Translations under genes and position numbers: made by a program | The notes under the pieces: generated by a model | Databases searched by the model: none | The model's input: the letters and a program-made list of their open reading frames with translations, nothing else | What the model was told of the DNA's origin: nothing | Shown: positions 37,709 to 46,284 of the stretch, in pieces | Layout of the letters: each line of letters opens with the position of its first letter | How positions within the stretch are numbered: the stretch's first letter is position 1 | NCBI RefSeq assembly: GCF_040372165.1 | Contig: NZ_BAABWG010000001.1 | Span: 62,001-126,000 of the forward strand | Origin: Hydrogenophaga sp040372165 | Lineage (GTDB): Bacteria; Pseudomonadota; Gammaproteobacteria; Burkholderiales; Burkholderiaceae_C | DNA length: 64,000 nt | Direction of reading: 5' to 3'

Positions 37709-38992
37709 TTAGCTTGTGTTGAACATTCGCTCAATGTTCACGCACAACGCCTCGGTCGGTTGCTGCTTGTCGAAGTGGCGCGAGGCGATCACGCAGTTGG
37801 TCGGCATGTCCTGGGAAGAGAGCAGCTTTCCGATCGCCTGGGTCAGGTTGCGCGGTGTGAGTTTGTGTGCCGACATGACCAGGCCGGCACCTTGCTCGGC
37901 AGCGCGTGAACCATTGTCGTATTGGTCCCACCCGAAGGCCGTGACCAGTTGAGGTGTCGCAGCGCGCAGGGCCTCCGCTGTGGTGCCCACCCCGCCATGG
38001 TGGATGATCGCTTTGCACCGCGGCAGCAGGGCCGATAGCGAGGCGTAGGACTCCCAGTGAATATTGGCAGGCAGGTCGTCCGGCACCTGGGCACGCTCTT
38101 GCGTGAGAAAGATGGCGCGCGCTCCCAGTGTCTTGGTGGCCTGGACAGCACACTTGAACATATGCTTGGCCTTGGGGTGTACAACACCTGAGCCAGAACA
38201 GAACACCAGTGGTTCTGAGCCGCTGGAGAGGAAGCTGCGAAGCCGGTCGGGTAGCGCGATGTCCTCATCCGGCGGGCGCAGCTGAAAGTCGCCGGAAACC
38301 AGTGGCTTTGGCCAGTCTGGCATGGTGGGGGCAAACCACTGCGGAAACAGGGTGACGGTGAAGTCCGGGGCGCTCTCGATGTGCGTCAGAAACGACGAGG
38401 CCATGGGGGGGAGTTGCAGGATCTTTCGCACAGCGTCCACCCGTTGGACCCCGGTGGGGTCGACTTTTCTGGTCTCGATCAGGCGCCACAGCGCTTTGCG
38501 CCAGACGACAGGGACCCACTTTGGAACGATGTGATCTCCAATCCGCATGGGGTGGTGACAGGTGCGCAGTGTGGAGGGCGAGAGGTAGACCGATGCCACC
38601 TTCTCAATGTGACCCAGCTCTTCGGCCATCATGGCGGCGGGCACGGCGAAGGGGTAGGCCAGGGCCATGGCCGGACCGTCTTCAGTGGCCTGACGGATCG
38701 CCTCGACCATTTGCAGCAACTGCTCCTTGTAGTCACGCATGACGGACTCGAACCCTCTGCTGGGGTGCCAAAGATCAGGGTCGGTGATAAAGCGCCGGTA
38801 GTCTTCGTCGGTGCCAATGCCGATGTACTCGATTCCGGAGCCTTCGAGCAGCCGCGAATGGTAGGCGTTGGTGATCAGCGTGGCTCGGCGCCCCATTCGT
38901 GTGAGCATCTTGGCGATGCGCATGAACGGAAAGACGTCACCGAAGGTGCCAACGGTGATCAGGACGTAGTGCTGGTCAGAAGGCCCGTGCAT
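37709..38992 (-). CDS. GT1-family glycosyltransferase (sterol/UDP-glycosyltransferase-like)
   Basis: A 427-residue GT-B enzyme that would transfer a sugar from a nucleotide donor to a small hydrophobic acceptor. The N-terminal half begins with the acceptor-domain motif VLITVGTFGDVFPFMRIAKML and the C-terminal half has the donor-binding signature HHGGVGTTAEALRAATPQLV followed by FGWDQYDNGSRA. No signal or membrane helix is seen. A small inverted repeat (TGTCAC/GTGACA, 39015-39033) lies just upstream of its ATG and may be an operator. No lipid- or rhamnolipid-synthesis gene is next to it, so the product is unknown. Confidence 0.88.
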   Translation of the reverse strand: MHGPSDQHYVLITVGTFGDVFPFMRIAKMLTRMGRRATLITNAYHSRLLEGSGIEYIGIGTDEDYRRFITDPDLWHPSRGFESVMRDYKEQLLQMVEAIRQATEDGPAMALAYPFAVPAAMMAEELGHIEKVASVYLSPSTLRTCHHPMRIGDHIVPKWVPVVWRKALWRLIETRKVDPTGVQRVDAVRKILQLPPMASSFLTHIESAPDFTVTLFPQWFAPTMPDWPKPLVSGDFQLRPPDEDIALPDRLRSFLSSGSEPLVFCSGSGVVHPKAKHMFKCAVQATKTLGARAIFLTQERAQVPDDLPANIHWESYASLSALLPRCKAIIHHGGVGTTAEALRAATPQLVTAFGWDQYDNGSRAAEQGAGLVMSAHKLTPRNLTQAIGKLLSSQDMPTNCVIASRHFDKQQPTEALCVNIERMFNTS

Positions 38993-39255
38993 GTGCGCTC
39001 GCTGGCAAAGGTGCTGTCACCGCATCAGTGACATCTGTCGTGAAGCTCCCTGCCGAGGGATGCCGGAACTGATTGAACGCGATCATCTGGACGCTACACC
39101 CTTGTTGGTTTGTTGTATTGATTATCGGTAGCCATCGACCCCGGCCTGCCCGACACCCTCCCTGGTCTGGCAGGTCGCCCAAGTGAAGTCCCTGGGCAGT
39201 CTGAAAGCCGAAGACAGCTTAACTGCAGCTTCGGTGGTCGTCCAGAGCATATCGC

Positions 39256-39672
39256 TCACAGAGTGGCGGGCATATCGGAGAAATGCATGTGGCAGATGCG
39301 CCAGCGGGCATGGACCTGCGTGGCAACGACAGTCATGCGCACTGTTGGCCTCTCAGTGTGTTGGCGGTAACGCACCCGCGCGGTGATCACCAATGTTTGC
39401 TCAGGCGGGCTGCCAGCCAGGTGTGGATGGAGATGTTCGATATCCAGCCCGCCGATGGGCTCACCAGATGCAAAGAAGGTTTCGAGCTGCTGCAGGTGTT
39501 CGTCCAGGCTGCTGGCGTCGCATCCGGCATGGTTGTCGAAGTAGCTGAACTGCCCACCGGCATCCTCCACGTAGATGCTTCTGAGCGTGGCCAGGTCTCG
39601 CGCCATGAAAGCGCGGTTGTAGCTGGTGATCAGTTGGCGAGCTGCGTTTGAGGCAGTGTCAGTGTCAGACAT
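39256..39672 (-). CDS. SnoaL/NTF2-like family protein
   Basis: A 138-residue cytoplasmic alpha+beta barrel protein. The pattern of an N-terminal helix (AARQLITSYNRAFMARDLATLRSIY), an acidic strand (DAGGQFSYFDNH) and C-terminal strands (HARWRICHMHFSDMP) fits SnoaL-like domains. Members include ketosteroid-isomerase-like enzymes and binding proteins; no catalytic residue can be assigned with confidence. It stands alone between the glycosyltransferase and a small membrane protein. About 260 bases without a gene lie on each side. Confidence 0.78.
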   Translation of the reverse strand: MSDTDTASNAARQLITSYNRAFMARDLATLRSIYVEDAGGQFSYFDNHAGCDASSLDEHLQQLETFFASGEPIGGLDIEHLHPHLAGSPPEQTLVITARVRYRQHTERPTVRMTVVATQVHARWRICHMHFSDMPATL

Positions 39673-39843
39673 GGTGGAGATGCTCGTCGCACCGGGGAGG
39701 ATGAAACGCAGGCGAAGACGTCACGGGAGGCTGTCTCTTTTGTGACTATTTTGCCTATAAGAAGGCAGCATTGCGGGTTCTGCCGGATTCCTTCCTGCTG
39801 TGCTTTGATTGAATGTAGCCATTGGATATTCTGGATTTTGAGC

Positions 39844-39871
39844 CTGCAATAGCCCTTTGCGGCTATTGCAG
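39844..39871. repeat. Perfect 11-bp inverted repeat before a small membrane protein gene
   Basis: CTGCAATAGCC at 39844-39854 and GGCTATTGCAG at 39861-39871 form a perfect stem with a 6-base loop. No T run follows on either strand, so a simple terminator is unlikely. It lies 72 bases upstream of the ATG at 39944 and could be an RNA leader hairpin or a protein-binding site. Confidence 0.7.
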
Positions 39872-39943
39872 CGTCATGGACGGTTGATGTCGAGTTGGCG
39901 GGTCTGTGGCGTTGGTGACTTCATTTCATCGAGGAGGCGTGTG

Positions 39944-40174
39944 ATGTCGAAGGCAAAGCAGAAGTTGGTAGCACCGCAGAGCAAGCAGACCGGCGCAGCG
40001 TCGGGCGCCATCATGACCCTGATCGGCGTGCTGGTGTTCACGCTGGTGGCCATGTTCAATGCGTATCAGGGCGTCTACGGCGGCTGGTCATTCAAGGAAA
40101 TGTTCCTGGTGATGCTGGCAGTGTTCATTGCCCTGTATGTGGGTGGAACCGTCAAGCTTTCCAGGCAGCACTGA
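39944..40174 (+). CDS. Small two-helix membrane protein, unknown function
   Basis: A 76-residue protein with a basic, Lys/Gln-rich N-terminus and two hydrophobic helices (about 22-44 and 52-70). The ATG at 39944 is preceded by a strong ribosome-binding site (GAGGAGG), which is better than the upstream in-frame start at 39857. I do not recognise the family. The unusually strong ribosome-binding site and the leader hairpin suggest that it is well expressed. Confidence 0.75.
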   Translation: MSKAKQKLVAPQSKQTGAASGAIMTLIGVLVFTLVAMFNAYQGVYGGWSFKEMFLVMLAVFIALYVGGTVKLSRQH

Positions 40175-40360
40175 AGCAGCGTTGCCCCCCGTTTGGTGGT
40201 TTTTTTGTTGCCCGTGCAGAGGCGGGGCAGGGGCGAAAAACCGGGGTTTGCCCACACAGGCTGTGTCCAAGCCTGTGGACAAGTGCGTGAACAAGCCCTG
40301 AAAGCGGCATGACCACTGGCCTGCGCTGGGGTGCCTGTTCTTTGGGCAGTTTGTACGCTG

Positions 40361-41281
40361 ATGCAGGGCAGGAATCCTGACTTTCACGATCACATGGGCA
40401 ACAGCACTGAGATGGTTCAGCGGATGCTCGGCTTGCAAACCGACAGTGCACTGCGGCGAGCGTCAAGTGCCCGTGGGTGGATGGTGGCAGCGTGCTGGGT
40501 GTTGCTTGCCGCGGTTGTGTGGTGGCTGGTGTATCCGAATGGACCAGCAGGAGACATGCGACGCCCGGCTCTGATGCCCAGCGACGGTGATGGGACTGGA
40601 GGCGCTGCCCTGGTGGCTGTCGTGGATGCGGTTTGGGCCATCCTGCCCTATCTGTTGTGCTTGCTGGGGCTGCGAGCTGTGTTGCGGTGCTTTGTTGCCC
40701 GCCACCGGATTGGCCTTTCGTCTGCCGCTGAGGAGCCTCTCCCGGCGGAAGGTGCGCCAGGTCGCGGGGACAGGGCAGATGCTCAAGACAGACACGTCGG
40801 CGTCGCCAGGCGTCGATGGCAGGCTGGCCGCCATCGGTCAGTCAGGTTTGACGTGGTCAGTTACAGGCTGATCGGCACGAATGCTGGCACTCATCTGTCG
40901 GGCTCCGCACCAGTGGATTGGGTGGTCTCACTCTCCAATGGTGCAAGAGCGTTCTTCTCTGAGTCTGGTGGCCGATATGTCTGGTATCGACCCCTGGGGC
41001 GCAAGCAGGGGTTGTGCCGCTTCGAGGCATGGGCAACAGGCCATGAGGTCAGGCATCGGGGCGCTGCCTATCGCGTCACCCAATGTTGGCGCAGCCCCTT
41101 GCCTGTTCCTCTCGACCAGGCTGCCGGCGCTGGCAGTTCCTCCGGGACGGATGCGACGGAGGCCTGGGTGCTGCTGGAAGGGCCTGGCGGCCAGTGGCTG
41201 CGCCTTGGCTATGCGGATGGCGCAGACCCCGTGATCTGGGAGGGCGAGGCCGTGTCAGCGGAAAGCCTGGAGTTGCGCTGA
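40361..41281 (+). CDS. Uncharacterised membrane protein with C-terminal soluble domain
   Basis: A protein of about 306 residues that I do not recognise. Two hydrophobic segments lie near residues 32-52 (MVAACWVLLAAVVWWLVYP) and 76-102 (VDAVWAILPYLLCLLGLRAV). A long Arg/Ala-rich linker follows, then a soluble domain from about 155 to the end with many Trp/Tyr/Gly residues. The pattern VSYRLIGTNAG, WYRPLG and EGPGGQWLRLGY weakly recalls DUF4178 proteins, but I would not assign it. Start candidates are ATGs at 40361, 40394 and 40412; none has a clear ribosome-binding site. It is convergent with the ParB-like gene. Confidence 0.6.
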   Translation: MQGRNPDFHDHMGNSTEMVQRMLGLQTDSALRRASSARGWMVAACWVLLAAVVWWLVYPNGPAGDMRRPALMPSDGDGTGGAALVAVVDAVWAILPYLLCLLGLRAVLRCFVARHRIGLSSAAEEPLPAEGAPGRGDRADAQDRHVGVARRRWQAGRHRSVRFDVVSYRLIGTNAGTHLSGSAPVDWVVSLSNGARAFFSESGGRYVWYRPLGRKQGLCRFEAWATGHEVRHRGAAYRVTQCWRSPLPVPLDQAAGAGSSSGTDATEAWVLLEGPGGQWLRLGYADGADPVIWEGEAVSAESLELR

Positions 41282-41288
41282 CGCGCCG

Positions 41289-42107
41289 TCAGCCGACCAG
41301 TTGTGCGCTGAGCATCTTCACTTCTTCTCTCAGCGATGCGTTCTCCGCTTCGAGTTCGACGATGCGTTGGCGCAAGGCGGTGATCTCTGCCGTGTCATCT
41401 GCACCTGACGTGGTGTCGGCTTCGTTGACAGCCTCTTTCGGAGGTTTGCGCCGGGACTCTCGTACGCGCTTGACCACTTGCTTGAGCTCTTCCACCCCGG
41501 CTTGGGCGGCCGCCTTCTGTTCCTGCTCCGGCAGGCTGGCCACGACGGCGGCCGCGTTGATGGAGATGTCTCCCGACTTCACTGCAGCTTCCACCTCGGG
41601 CGTGGCCTGCTTGCGGATTTTCTCGATCAGGCCGACCTGATTGGCAGAAATGCGTGCGGCGCGGGCGATGTCCTCTCTGGTTTGCAGAGCCTTTTCATTG
41701 GGCTTGTCGCCAGCCTGAGCTCCGTCTTCAGGCGTGGAGCTGCCGTCTTCTGCCGGCTGACGGTCCACCTTGGCGCGAGCGCGGCGCTCGGCTTCGATCT
41801 CACGCTTGCGCAATGCCAGGACACCGCGTTGGTAGTCCGAGACGCTGCGTCTGCCCAGGTGCTGGTTGATCATCCAGAGATGCACGTCCTCCATGGATTG
41901 AAAGTGCGAGTTCTGGATGGTGTTGAACGGCAGGCCATGCTTCTGGCAGATGGCGTACCGATTGTGTCCATCGACCAGTACGTCTCCCCACAGGATCAGC
42001 GAATCACGGCAGCCTTCAGCCAGAATGCTGCGCTCCAGGGCGTCGTATTCGTCTGCCGTGAGAGGGTCGATATAGGCTTTGAGATCTTCGTTGACAACGA
42101 TGTTCAT
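41289..42107 (-). CDS. ParB/Srx-like domain protein (plasmid replication/partition-related type)
   Basis: A 272-residue cytoplasmic protein. The N-terminal 100 residues carry a ParB-like nuclease/CTPase-fold core: YIDPLTADEYDALERSILAEG, LILWGDVLVDGHNRYAICQKHG and a helix that ends in NQHLGRRSVSDYQRG. A charged linker, a helix-turn-helix-like region (ARISANQVGLIEKIRKQ, about 155-200) and a C-terminal coiled coil (ITALRQRIVELEAENASLREEV) follow. There is no ParA partner and no plasmid backbone nearby, so this is more likely a chromosomal regulator or DNA-binding protein. Start at ATG 42107, with a purine-rich leader upstream. Confidence 0.8.
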   Translation of the reverse strand: MNIVVNEDLKAYIDPLTADEYDALERSILAEGCRDSLILWGDVLVDGHNRYAICQKHGLPFNTIQNSHFQSMEDVHLWMINQHLGRRSVSDYQRGVLALRKREIEAERRARAKVDRQPAEDGSSTPEDGAQAGDKPNEKALQTREDIARAARISANQVGLIEKIRKQATPEVEAAVKSGDISINAAAVVASLPEQEQKAAAQAGVEELKQVVKRVRESRRKPPKEAVNEADTTSGADDTAEITALRQRIVELEAENASLREEVKMLSAQLVG

Positions 42108-42204
42108 GCGGCTGGAAGAGCTAGGAAGAAGAAGGAGACAGCGAAAAAAAGGGGCCCTATTTTCGCCCATTTGAAAGCCCCGGCAACTGAACGCCCCGGG
42201 GCGG

Positions 42205-42256
42205 GTCTTTTTCGTCTCTCTCCCTCTCTCTTTTCTTTCCTTTCCTTTCCTTTCCT
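42205..42256. repeat. Pyrimidine tract with four TTTCC repeats
   Basis: From about 42205 to 42256 the plus strand is almost pure C/T, with one G. It contains TCTC runs and then TTTCC repeated four times in tandem at 42236-42255. A GC-rich hairpin (GCCCCGG 42177-42183 with CCGGGGC 42196-42202) lies next to it. The tract is in the leader of the ParB-like gene (minus strand) and could change length by slipped-strand pairing. Confidence 0.8.
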
Positions 42257-42262
42257 CTGTTC

Positions 42263-44161
42263 TCAGCCGCTCTCGATGTCGATCCAGACCGGGTTGCTGG
42301 CCAGGCCCCTCGATTCGACAAAAAACCAGCCGCTGCGTGCCCCTTCCGGCACCTGTACCTTCATGAACCGGGCCGGCTGTCCTGCCCAGGTGTTGGCTGG
42401 CTCGTCTGGCGCACAACTGCCAGGGTTGCGGCACGCCTGGTCATCGGTGCGAACTGTCACTACCTGTCCTGAGAACTGCACTTTGGGCAGGGCGTGGTCG
42501 GCAGGGCGAAAGACAAGGCGCGGCTCGGTCATCCAGCGCAGACTCAGCCTTGAGCCGACGACCAGGATCCAGTCGCCCGGCCTGGCCCAGTACTCGCTGC
42601 GTGGAGGCAGGCCTTGTTCGTCACGCCTGGCCGAACGCCAGAAACCTTCCTGTGGTACCCAGCGCCAAACCTCTTCTATGCGGGGAAATGGATGCAGCAC
42701 GTTGCGCGTGACCCTGCCATAGCGTATGAAATCCTCAAAGGTCTGGCCAGGCGGGCCGCTGTGCGTCCAGCGCAATGCCAGGCGCTCCTGCTCTGTCATG
42801 CCACCATCATCAGGGAAAGGCTGGCCCATCAGCCTGTCCCCCGCGAAACTGTGCGCCAGTCCCAGGACGTGCCCTAACTCATGCTCCATGGTGGTGATCG
42901 CTGAGCGGTTATCGGCGAAGCCTCCCAGCCATTGGCTGCTGAGGTCCAGCAAACCTCCGGAGATGCGTGCCCCCTGCTTCTCAGCGTCTTGGGCGTTGCC
43001 GGAGCAGCTGCCATCGGGCAATGCGCGGTAGGGGATGCCTCTCGGCGAGGTGAAGCTCACAACAATGAGCTGGCACCGCTCGTCTGCGGTGGGTACTGTT
43101 GTTCGAAAGTTGGCTCTGAAGCCTGGCAAAAGACGTGGCACCATCTCGCGGAGCAAGGCCATGGCATCTGCCTCGCCTTGTGTGCCGCGCGCACTGGTCT
43201 CGAACCAGAACGTAGGGGAGCGCATCAGTCGACTTGTTCCCCGGAGGTAGAGCCCATCCTCCCTGTCATGTGCCCCAAGCGCTGACTCCACGAAGGTCTC
43301 CTGCATCGGCAACGGGAAGTCGTAGCCACCATCGCCGTGCATGGCGCCGATATCGTTCCGGCTTCCGTCAAGGTCGGCAAACCGGGAAGAGGGGTCGCCA
43401 GCGTCCCTGGCTGCGGATGTGGCCTCGAGCCGGTAGTCATCCATCGCGGTATCAACGAAGCCAGGGGCATGCTCCAGCGAGAAGGGCAGGAGAGTGCTGG
43501 AGAAACCGTAGTTGAGGCGGTTGCCCCAGAACAGGTTGTAGCCCCCTGTGGGTCTTGACCGATCGGTAGACAGCCCCATGCTGTTGTCCACAATGATGTT
43601 GTTGCGGATGTCTGGCGTCGACAGTTCGACATGGATACCTTGACTGTGGTGGCGGTCAGTCTTGCCCAGGTTGCCCAGAATGGTGTTGTTGTGAATGCGC
43701 GCAGTGCAGCCTGCCAAAGCTGCAATGCCGCCGTCGCCACGGTTGCCCCGAATGATGTTGCGGCGGATATCTGCAGAGACCGGCCCCTTGCACAGCACGC
43801 CAGTTTCCCCACCGGTGACGGTAAAGCCTTCGAGTATCGAGTCCACAGCCATTTCCACGGCGGGTGCCCGGGCAGCGCGGTTCGCACCTCCGTCGATGAT
43901 GGCGGCCCCCGTCTGGCGAGAGAGAAGATGTACTCCCTCCTTCAAGACCACATTTTCCCTGTAACGACCGGGCGCCACATGGATGGTGGTGCCGCTGACC
44001 GACCAGCGCATGGCCTTGTCGATGCTGCGAAAGGGTCGGTCCATGGTCCCCGCTTCCGGTCCGGTATGGCCTGCATCGACATAGAGCTCGGGGATTTCGC
44101 AGGCAGAGAGCAAGAGACATGCGGTCAAAGCCGTCAAGCCGGCCAACCATCGGTCTGTCAT
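42263..44161 (-). CDS. Lipoprotein with right-handed beta-helix and metzincin-like protease domains
   Basis: A predicted surface or periplasmic lipoprotein of 632 residues. The signal MTDRWLAGLTALTACLLL ends at the lipobox LSAC (Cys near 21). Residues about 40-250 are a parallel beta-helix (DUF1565-like start YVDAGHTGPEAGTMDRPFRSI, then repeated IRNNIIxxN and IHNNTILGN coils). Around residue 440 the zinc motif HELGHVLGLAH is complete (HExxHxxGxxH) and is followed by a methionine turn (DRLMGQ), as in metzincins. The C-terminal 130 residues are a beta-rich region (WILVVGSRLSLRW, GSCAPDEP). The ATG at 44161 has an AAGGAG ribosome-binding site. The combination of carbohydrate-type and protease modules is unusual. 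Confidence 0.83.
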   Translation of the reverse strand: MTDRWLAGLTALTACLLLSACEIPELYVDAGHTGPEAGTMDRPFRSIDKAMRWSVSGTTIHVAPGRYRENVVLKEGVHLLSRQTGAAIIDGGANRAARAPAVEMAVDSILEGFTVTGGETGVLCKGPVSADIRRNIIRGNRGDGGIAALAGCTARIHNNTILGNLGKTDRHHSQGIHVELSTPDIRNNIIVDNSMGLSTDRSRPTGGYNLFWGNRLNYGFSSTLLPFSLEHAPGFVDTAMDDYRLEATSAARDAGDPSSRFADLDGSRNDIGAMHGDGGYDFPLPMQETFVESALGAHDREDGLYLRGTSRLMRSPTFWFETSARGTQGEADAMALLREMVPRLLPGFRANFRTTVPTADERCQLIVVSFTSPRGIPYRALPDGSCSGNAQDAEKQGARISGGLLDLSSQWLGGFADNRSAITTMEHELGHVLGLAHSFAGDRLMGQPFPDDGGMTEQERLALRWTHSGPPGQTFEDFIRYGRVTRNVLHPFPRIEEVWRWVPQEGFWRSARRDEQGLPPRSEYWARPGDWILVVGSRLSLRWMTEPRLVFRPADHALPKVQFSGQVVTVRTDDQACRNPGSCAPDEPANTWAGQPARFMKVQVPEGARSGWFFVESRGLASNPVWIDIESG

Positions 44162-44327
44162 GCGGGGCTCCTTTGCTGCATTGCGTTGCATTGAGTTGCG
44201 TGTCGCGGACCCGCCCTGGCCAGATGAGGCTGCGGGCTGAGCGCTCGCTCAATGCGGATTGTGGGTGCGACGCAGCAGAGGGTCTACCCGCCAGTTGGGG
44301 GGTAGCAAGGTGGCGCGGAGGCGTGCT

Positions 44328-44924
44328 TCAGTCGAAGACGGAGCCTGTCACACGCCGGCGTGTCCGCAGCCTGACTGTTCGCTGAAAGAACAGGCTGTTG
44401 GGGATGCGCAGGAAAGTCGGCTCGGTCCCTTCCGGCGCTCCGTCTGGCAGATCTTCCTGCAAGGTGGTGTAGATCAGGGTGATATCCAGCACCCGTCCGC
44501 CCACGCCTTCATGCTCCCCGCCTTCGAGTATTTCCACCTTGTCATTCAGGCCGAAAGGTCTTGTGGTGTAGATCAGGACGGCGCAGAAGATGTTGGACAA
44601 GACGCTCCATGCGGCAAAGAAGGCTACCGTGGCCACTGCAGCGAAGCCGGTGAACGCGGTCCAGATGACGGTGCCCGAGACGCCCGCCCTTTCCAGAATC
44701 CAGAGAATGGCGGCGCCGAACAGCAGGATTGTCACCAGTCTTCGGGTGCCCACGGTCAGTTCGGGCGGCAAATCCTTTTCACGGCCAATCTTGTTGATGG
44801 TCCGATGGATGAGCCATCGCACGAACAAGGTCAGCAAGATGATGAGCAGTGCCTGCAGGCCGATGCTGATGACGTCGATCCAGGCGTGCGCCCACAGAGG
44901 GAGATGATCTTTCAAACGAATCAT
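44328..44924 (-). CDS. Small-conductance mechanosensitive channel family protein
   Basis: A 198-residue inner-membrane protein of the MscS type. Transmembrane helices lie at about 15-40, 62-80 and 85-118, and the last includes the pore-lining Gly/Ala-rich helix and AAWSVLSNIFCAVLIYTTRPFGLNDKV, which marks the start of the beta domain. It is short compared with MscS (286 residues) and lacks most of the C-terminal vestibule, like several minimal paralogs. No operon partners are evident. Confidence 0.88.
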   Translation of the reverse strand: MIRLKDHLPLWAHAWIDVISIGLQALLIILLTLFVRWLIHRTINKIGREKDLPPELTVGTRRLVTILLFGAAILWILERAGVSGTVIWTAFTGFAAVATVAFFAAWSVLSNIFCAVLIYTTRPFGLNDKVEILEGGEHEGVGGRVLDITLIYTTLQEDLPDGAPEGTEPTFLRIPNSLFFQRTVRLRTRRRVTGSVFD

Positions 44925-45020
44925 GGGAGGGAGGGTGGTCTTTCTGGACTTGCTTTCGTTCCCATGATTGTGACCCGGGTTGGCAGACCTTGCGTTGTGA
45001 CAGGTATGCCATTGGCCGGA

Positions 45021-46178
45021 TCAGGTGCGCTGAACATGTGCGTCAACACCACGGCGTGGGGCTGGCCCGATGATCGGGCCCTTGCCCAGGCGCGTCCACA
45101 TCTGAATCGTGTGCGAGGGCTGGCGCAGGCCGAGCAGGTCTCGCATGGCATTGAACGGCCCTTTTTGTTCCGGGTATTCCTGCAATGCCTGCTGAAGCGG
45201 CTGCATGCTCAACCCTGTCGCAGTGGCGGCCAGTTGGGCGCGCACATAAGCGCGGCCGGCCATGAACTGGGTTGACCGGGTGTTGTCCTTTGTGACCATC
45301 CAGTAGAAGCCGGGTGTGGCGTCCATCTTGCTGTTGAAGTCGTCAAGCTGGGACTTGACAGCGTAACTGTCGGGGTCCGGCGCCTGCGAGCGGTCAAACA
45401 GGCCCAGGCCGGAGAGGGCGCGCAGCATGGGTTCGTTGTTGCTGATCCCGTCACGGTGCTCTGCAATTTCCGTGGGGCCGACGCGCATGAGGCGATAGGA
45501 CTCCAGCAAGGTGCGCGGTGTGGTGACTTCGATTTTCCAGGCATCCTTGGCAATTTGCCGGTGCGCCTGAAGTTGGGCGCTGTTGGCAGGATCGGTGAAG
45601 CCTGTCGCAATCGGCAAGCCAGCCGTCGCACCCCGAATGCGCTCCATGGCAGTTGCGCTTGGCGGCGTGGCCTCGTAAGCTTCCCGGTTGGTGCGTCGGT
45701 TGAAGATGTGGGCAAACAGAGGGTCTGGCCTGACCGTGTCATCCTGGACGAGCCGAATGCGGGCGGTCGGGCGAGAGTCCGGCCCGGATGCGTCAAACTC
45801 GCCGGCGGGAAAGACCTCCACATCAGCACGATGACCTTGTTCGCGGGCCGCCATGTCCAGCAGTTCAACAAAGGTGCCCTGGCTCATCACCATCTGACGG
45901 CCAAACGGGTCGGTCTGGGGCAGCAGGCGTGTCAGATCGAGGTGGAGAACGATGGTGTCGGGTTCACTCAGGTCCACAATCCACGACTGCAGATTGTGTG
46001 AGTGGGGCGCCAGGATGGCATGCGACAGCACGTAGCGGCGCAAGTCTCCATTGAAAGGGGCTGGCACCCAGGCAGCCACCGCTTCAGCCGGCATGTCACT
46101 GCTGCAGGCAGCCATGGGCGCAACGGCGGCGACGATGGTTCCTCCTCCGAGGACGCGAAGAATCTGACGACGGTTCAT
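45021..46178 (-). CDS. Tat-exported Acg/nitroreductase-like lipoprotein
   Basis: A 385-residue exported protein. A twin-arginine signal (MNRRQILRVLGGGTIVAAVAP) is followed by a lipobox-like MAAC near residue 25. The remainder resembles the Acg-type, degenerate nitroreductase fold that binds FMN: HAILAPHSHNLQSWIVDL near residue 54, RRTNREAY, and FMAGRAYVRAQLAATATGLSMQPLQQAL near the C-terminus. The ATG at 46178 follows AAGGAGCC. It is divergent from a LysR-type regulator, its likely controller. The substrate is unknown; twin-arginine export suggests that it folds with its cofactor before export. Confidence 0.83.
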   Translation of the reverse strand: MNRRQILRVLGGGTIVAAVAPMAACSSDMPAEAVAAWVPAPFNGDLRRYVLSHAILAPHSHNLQSWIVDLSEPDTIVLHLDLTRLLPQTDPFGRQMVMSQGTFVELLDMAAREQGHRADVEVFPAGEFDASGPDSRPTARIRLVQDDTVRPDPLFAHIFNRRTNREAYEATPPSATAMERIRGATAGLPIATGFTDPANSAQLQAHRQIAKDAWKIEVTTPRTLLESYRLMRVGPTEIAEHRDGISNNEPMLRALSGLGLFDRSQAPDPDSYAVKSQLDDFNSKMDATPGFYWMVTKDNTRSTQFMAGRAYVRAQLAATATGLSMQPLQQALQEYPEQKGPFNAMRDLLGLRQPSHTIQMWTRLGKGPIIGPAPRRGVDAHVQRT

Positions 46179-46284
46179 GTGTGGCTCCTTGTGGTCTTTG
46201 AGGATCTCGTGGATCGATGAGTGAATTGTCAGCCTGCGCCAGGCAGTGCACAATTCCATAAATGATCAATTGAGATATTCGATA

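Noticed and set aside
40254..40295. DnaA-box-like TGTGGACAA with nearby TGTCCAAG, possible origin
   Set aside because: One imperfect box only, no AT-rich unwinding region, no dnaA, dnaN or gyrB nearby.
41289..42107. Integrated plasmid or partition locus suggested by the ParB-like gene
   Set aside because: No ParA, replication initiator, parS-like repeats or transfer genes around it.
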